Below, in pieces: positions 59,501 to 64,000 of a stretch of 64,000 bases of DNA. This DNA is from Chimonanthus salicifolius (lineage: Eukaryota; Streptophyta; Magnoliopsida; Laurales; Calycanthaceae): NCBI GenBank assembly GCA_013350335.1, contig CM023541.1, positions 41,160,739 through 41,224,738 of the forward strand, in the 5' to 3' direction. The notes beneath the pieces are model-generated. The model was given only the letters and a program-made list of their open reading frames with translations. It was not told the origin of the DNA and did no database searches. A program made the translations under genes and the position numbers. Position 1 is the first letter of the stretch. The number at the start of each line of letters is the position of its first letter.

Positions 59501-62123
59501 TATATAGTCAACTTCTGATGTTCACTGGATAGCTTAGTTTATGATATTATAATGAGTTTCACGATCTTCCAAAATGCAAATGTTTGCTACAATGATCAAA
59601 CACCTTTTACATGCTTTGCTTTCATGTGAGTCACATGTCTACTAAAATAATGCTCTACCAAAAGTGTGTGCTAAAATAATGGTCTACCATATATGTGAAT
59701 TGGCATCCATTATTGTCTTGATTTGGATTGGCATCCATTATTGTCTTGATTTGTAGTTATGAGCTCAGTTATAAATTTAGCTGAAATATTTTGGTCCTGA
59801 TATCAGCCAGCCAAAATATGTAAATTTTGGGCGAAAAATTTTCCGTCCATATCTGAACCAAAATTTGTAACTGAGGGTGTGAGACTACTAAATCTCATGT
59901 GAATAGGCTTAGAAAAAGTATGCTGGATATCTTATTTGAGTGATTTTTGTTCCTTAAAATGTACAGTATGACAAAGGCAAGGGTGAGTGCACAACAATGG
60001 ATAAATGCACAAGATTCATTGCTTAAGCTTGAAAAAGCCAATGTTGCATCAGTCAATTCCATTGTCAGGTATATAGTTGTGTTTATCTTTACAAAAATGT
60101 TGGAGTTGATGTTTTTTCTACTGATACATCAGCATGAGCAATTCCATGATATTTCTTTCCTGTTATTATTTCTTGGCAGGAACGGCATGGAAGCCAACCA
60201 GATGCTTCGGTCTAGGTTGTCTTCTGCTGCTTCTACCGCACTTGAAGATGTTGATGTTGCTAATAAGAGTCTTCTGTCCTCCATCGACTGTAAGTGTATT
60301 AGTGACGCTAAGCTCAAATGCATTTTAGCTTGGTGGTTGACAATACCCATGGCCAAATGTCAGCATGGTACATTGAGTTTAGGTGCCAAGAAAGCCATTT
60401 TTCTCTTTGATGTAGGCTATAGATGTTTGAAATGCATTTTTGGAACTTCATGCAAATTGATGTAGCAAAACTGAGTCATGTTACCTTCACACAAGCACAG
60501 ACATGAAATTTTTAATTGGAAGTAACTTATCATCCTCATCATCAAAGCTTTCATCTATTTGGGGTCAACTTTCTGAGCACTACTTCTTCATATGATCCTA
60601 TCATGAACTATATAGTCAATCACTCTACTATCTATCATTTCTTTCTTTATCCCTTCCCTCTATATTTCCTGGTCTACCTCTTTGTATCTGCAACTTGTAA
60701 CCTCTCAACTTTATGTACTGGATGTCATGAGGCTACCGAATCCCTCCTTGATTCTACCCATGCGGCACTTACTCGAACAATCCGTCGTCAAGCAAGTCAG
60801 CCTTTCCATCAATTTGGTTGCTTCTTGGACCAATGTGATCAACACAAACTACACACACAAGCTGTAACGACCCGTCGCGCTAGTATAATATTGTCCGCTT
60901 TGGGCCTCACACACAGCCCACACGGCTTTCAATTGGCGAGCTAACCCATTGTTGCTCCCAAAGCTGGAACACAAGAATGAGATGGGACACCAAGACTTGC
61001 CAATGCAACTCAACTTGTATTGATTGAACAAAGAGAAGTACAAGGAAACACTCAAACTTACAATGAGCTCTCACTCTCTCTCTCTCAATTGCTAGGACTC
61101 TTTGCTAGCTTGGGAGCAAATGAGCTTCCCACTCTTATTTATACTTGAGGCTTGGACTGAATGTGGCTAGGATTGTGCCAAGTGGCAACAATCCAACTGT
61201 TCTCTCCAAAATACCTTCACACACTCCTAGATACTCTAGAATATTCTAAGCATCTCTACACTTCTACACCATTCTACATTTTTCTATAAACTTCTACACA
61301 CTTCTAGACATTTCTACAATATTCCACATGATTCTAGAGGGCTCCACACTACTCTGGAACGTTCTAGCACCTCTTGGAATCTACTTGAGCCTCTTGTTCT
61401 TCTTCTTTGGCTTTCTCTTAGGCACATACTTGGTCAGCATGGCCTTGGTTGTGAGTCTCGGATAATCGACCTGTGACATGGAGCTGTCGTTGGGCTTCTA
61501 ATAAATGCCCAAACAGTCTCAAAGTCTTTCTCAAATTGTCATTTATTAGAGCATTTTTTAATTTGTCTCTAATGTGGGGTCATTTATAACTCTATCCTTC
61601 AAAGTTAAACCACTCAACCGATGTTTTAGTAGAAAGTCACTCGTAAGGCACTATTTTGCAGATGCTTTGAAACTTGACCATGATGCATGTGGAAGCATGG
61701 ATTCCATGATTGTTCCTTGTTTTGGGGAACTGAGGGAATTGAGGAGTGGTCACTATCACAAAACCGTGGAGATCACAGAACATGCTGGGAAATGTTTGCA
61801 AGAGGACTACAAGGTAAGACGGTTGGCTTGCATTGAACAGGATAACTGTTCCTCTGCTCTCAGTGCTCATTATGTTACTCCCTTTTGACCATCAGGTGGA
61901 TGAACCATCTTGTTCGACGCCGAGAAGGAGATTATTCAATTTGCCAAGCATTTCATCCATTGAAGAACTTAGTACTCCAGCATTTGAAGAATTGCTGAAA
62001 TCTTTCTGGGATTCTAAATCTGGAAGGTATGCCAATGGGGATGCAAAACATCTGGCCGGGTTCTATGAGGCTCAGACTCAGTCCTTGAGAGACTCGAGAC
62101 TTCCTCTTGTTGCGAAAAACTAA
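50530..62123 (+). CDS. Kinesin-5 motor protein (BimC/KIN-5), KIN-5D-like, with two 1-base frame breaks
   Basis: Plus-end spindle motor that crosslinks antiparallel microtubules in mitosis. Coding exons: 50530-50690, 50787-50916, 51714-51872, 52095-52571, 53000-53097, 53374-53531, 53616-53685, 53853-53929, 54064-54117, 54211-54291, 54397-54508, 55420-55506, 55596-55771, 55858-56019, 56096-56203, 56306-56464, 56557-56639, 59015-59220, 59967-60068, 60180-60289, 61662-61813, 61896-62123. All introns are GT-AG and in phase; 3,150 nt imply about 1,049 residues. P-loop GQTGTGKT at 132-139, switch [10 protein letters not shown] 259-267, switch II DLAGSE 295-300, neck near 385-394, then coiled coil. 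The C-terminal BimC-like segment SCSTPRRR (about 979-986) carries a CDK site. Resembles Arabidopsis At2g36200 throughout. As given, an extra G at 53429 stops translation at 53489 (380 residues), and a missing base near 56570 breaks exon 17. Confidence 0.95.
54509..55419. other. Kinesin-5 intron 11 with short tandem repeat
   Basis: A 911-base intron. Near 55115-55188 a unit of about 37 bases, GGTGCCATTGATGATRTATA followed by CTGCCTGAAC, occurs twice. No element boundaries are seen. Confidence 0.6.
56640..59014. other. Kinesin-5 intron 17 (2.4 kb), repeat-bearing
   Basis: Starts with a CAT trinucleotide run (56645-56663) followed by CACCACCACCACC. Contains poly-T at 57617-57630 and two related segments (ATAGTTGTCAATTTTGTTT at 57239 and ATAGTTATCAAATTTGTTT at 57972, each followed by a GGAATGGAAC word) that suggest a degraded transposon. 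No coding exon fits within. Confidence 0.55.
58171..58258. repeat. Perfect 44-bp tandem duplication in intron 17
   Basis: The unit starting CTCAATAATACCTTTACTTT and ending AAGGGTATTGT is present twice, head to tail and identical as read, implying a recent origin. Confidence 0.9.
60515..60860 (-). mobile_element. Probable RTE-type LINE fragment in intron 20
   Basis: Contains CATCATCAAAGCTTTCATCTATTTGGGGTCAACTT, a word set common at plant RTE-LINE 3' regions. Stops throughout and boundaries unclear. The LTR-like insertion at 60863 abuts it. Confidence 0.35.
60863..61527 (-). mobile_element. LTR-like insertion in kinesin-5 intron 20
   Basis: The plus strand begins TGTAACGACCCG, so the minus strand ends CGGGTCGTTACA like the solo LTR at 19091-19400. 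Both share GGCCCAAAG.GGACAAT just before that end. On the minus strand, AAGTATAAATAAGAG is a TATA box followed by a transcribed-looking R region and TCAATACAAG. The other end is probably near 61527 (minus-strand TGTTTGGGCATTTATTAG) but no target duplication was found. The T/C-rich middle repeats CTTCTACA words. No internal domain, so probably a solo LTR. Confidence 0.6.
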
Positions 62124-64000
62124 AGCAATTAACCGAATTAAATTGGTAAGCACATGGTATAAGAGAGCATGTACAGAATACAAGGTCAGGTAATATGCAT
62201 GTATGAATGTTATTCTTTCATTTCTTCTGAATCACTGTTCTGAGATTAAACTGCTATTGATTAGAAACAAGAGTGCATAAGCTTATTTGTTTTGATATAA
62301 ATACTGCCAACTAGAGAGAGATCAAAATCATTTTTTCTACTATTTTGTTTTCTTGTGGTGGACATTCAAATCTCTATTTTAGAATGCACCAGAGGTGACA
62401 ATGTGTGTATTGGTTGTGCATGACTAGAAAGCATTTTTATTTCATAAACTAAGTATCTTATCATTTAGTCTTTGGTCTTAATTGTCAATTTTGTTATTAT
62501 ATCTAGTCCCTAACTTAGGGGTAAAGATAAAGCTTTAAGGGGAAAATAAGGGAAGGGATGTCAAAGAGAAGTGGTGTTGACGTGTGCAAACTATTTGTTT
62601 TGACTCAGTCCGTCTTGAATTTGAGTTTGATTTAGATCATGAGAATGAGTTAATTGGGTAGATTAAACTCTAAACTGGTGGTGCACCCATACAAAAAAAA
62701 ACACTCTAGTCAGCCTCCTTAATTAGGGAGAATGCCTATTAATTTTTCTAGTGGGGTTATACATGTTTGGTTGGAATATGTAGAAAATGGCAAGGATATT
62801 ATTAGTTAAGGGAATTTTGATCTCCATTTTCTATCAATCCGCCTCGGGATAACTTGTAGATTTTTCATGGCTATTCATGTAAGATTGTTTGGAACTTCAA
62901 AGCTTTCAATGATGTGTCCTCTTAAAGTTGAAAGACACCAGAGACATAACCCTTGACTCCATTTTCAGTGAAAAAGTTTGCAACTCCATTTGCTGTATGA
63001 CTAGCCTGGACAAAGGATACCTCAAGTCTCATGACATGAGCTCTAATCTCTCTAACCATAGTAATTAGTCGTTAAGGAGATCGTATCAAACTCTTTATGG
63101 TACTTGCTGAATCTCTCTCAATAAATGATCAACCGTTGAAGAAAATAACTGCATCAATCTTTCTAGACGTACTCATCTAAGTATAAATTTAAAGTCCTAA
63201 AAGATTCAGCAGTCCATATTCTACAAGAATTTTTTTTAACCCAACGGTTAACCTATCTCAAAATAGGTAGGAATAATTTGTGTGGTGTGAAGAAAGGACA
63301 CAAAATATGAGCTCTAAAAAAATTGGTTAATTTATAAAGAGATTCACAACGAATAATTTGTTTTGAGAATAGAATGACACGAAATGAATTTGGCAATTGG
63401 AAAATCGAGGAATGCAGACATTTGAGAGGGAAGATGACTCTCCAATTAACCATTGGCAGTAATCAAAGTTTATTTTTTTTTTTAAAAAAAAAAATTCAGA
63501 CAAGTCTAATCAAGTTGAGAGAGTCAACAAGTTTTATTGGAATTTTTCTTAATTGAGTTAGAAAAAATTCATTTAAAAAGATTTCGTTAAATCTGAGTTT
63601 TGAGTTTTCAAACTATGGTAGTATAGTAATAATTTACCTCAAAAACCATCATGTGAAATTATACAAAGTCATTTTGTGAGAGGTAAAAGAAAAAAACAAA
63701 AAACTCTATGAATCATTCAAATTCAATTTAATTTAGAGTTGATAATCAACTCTAGTTTTCAAAGGTTTGAACTTGTGAGTGAGGCATACATATCTAAGTG
63801 AAGGAATGAGCTTGGATGATTTTACTATTTAGGTTAAAATTCTGCCAATATGTATCTGCTGATATGAATTGTTCCTCAACAATATATCGATCAATACATG
63901 TTGAGAATCTTGTTAGTTTGGACTCAGTTTAATTTTAATAATATATAATTTTATTATAAAAATTAACTTAATCAAAATAAAATAGATTTTGATATGAAAG
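62124..64000. other. 3' flank of the kinesin-5 gene and spacer
   Basis: The first few hundred bases must hold the 3' UTR and polyadenylation site, but no convincing AATAAA signal stands out. Beyond 62400 it is AT-rich spacer with a poly-T/poly-A junction at 63473-63494 and no recognisable gene to the end. Confidence 0.5.

Noticed and set aside
1..64000. CRISPR arrays, operons, riboswitches or bacterial-type defence systems
   Set aside because: The window is plant nuclear DNA with spliced genes; no regularly spaced repeat array or prokaryotic gene cluster is present.

Overview
This is nuclear DNA of a flowering plant. It holds spliced genes with canonical GT/AG introns, pentatricopeptide (PPR) and kinesin-5 proteins close to the Arabidopsis families, and many Ty1/copia, LINE, SINE, MITE and Mutator-like insertions in AT-rich spacer. 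The species cannot be named from the sequence.

Layout. 1-4060: degraded copia and RTE-LINE remnants and anonymous spacer. 4060-34880: a tandem segmental duplication. Unit 1 is 4060-22740 (18.7 kb) and unit 2 is 22741-34880 (12.1 kb), from a shared core I estimate at about 8.7 kb. Each unit carries, on the minus strand, a two-exon P-class PPR gene resembling Arabidopsis At1g13630, plus its upstream flank. Unit 1's PPR gene is still open: exon 1 at 17749-17425 and exon 2 at 6332-4030, split by an 11-kb intron full of transposons. Unit 2's copy is a frameshifted pseudogene.

The unit-1 intron is layered. An old plus-strand copia fragment was split by a 236-bp solo LTR (6951-7186) and by an 8.4-kb minus-strand copia element (8279-16714). 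That element contains a 2.6-kb inverted copy of its own gag-pol (13417-16049), flanked by 187-bp direct repeats. The result is a natural hairpin of about 2.6-kb arms with a 1-kb loop inside a gene intron, which is the most unusual structure in the window.

34881-47830: gene-free spacer with well-delimited insertions: a hAT MITE with an 8-bp target duplication, a 5'-truncated L1 LINE with a 12-bp duplication, and a 1,037-bp foldback element with a 9-bp duplication typical of Mutator-like elements. Several SINE families also lie here. 47840-62123: a kinesin-5 (KIN-5/BimC) gene with 22 coding exons, a probable non-coding first exon, and an upstream cluster of MSA/AACGG mitotic promoter motifs. 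As given, the gene has a one-base insertion (53429) and a one-base deletion (about 56570), which are either sequence errors or recent inactivation. 62124-64000: spacer with no recognisable gene.

The genes do not form a pathway: the PPR protein is probably an organellar RNA-binding protein and kinesin-5 a mitotic spindle motor. The main interest is structural: the duplication gives empty-site comparisons that date and define many of the insertions.
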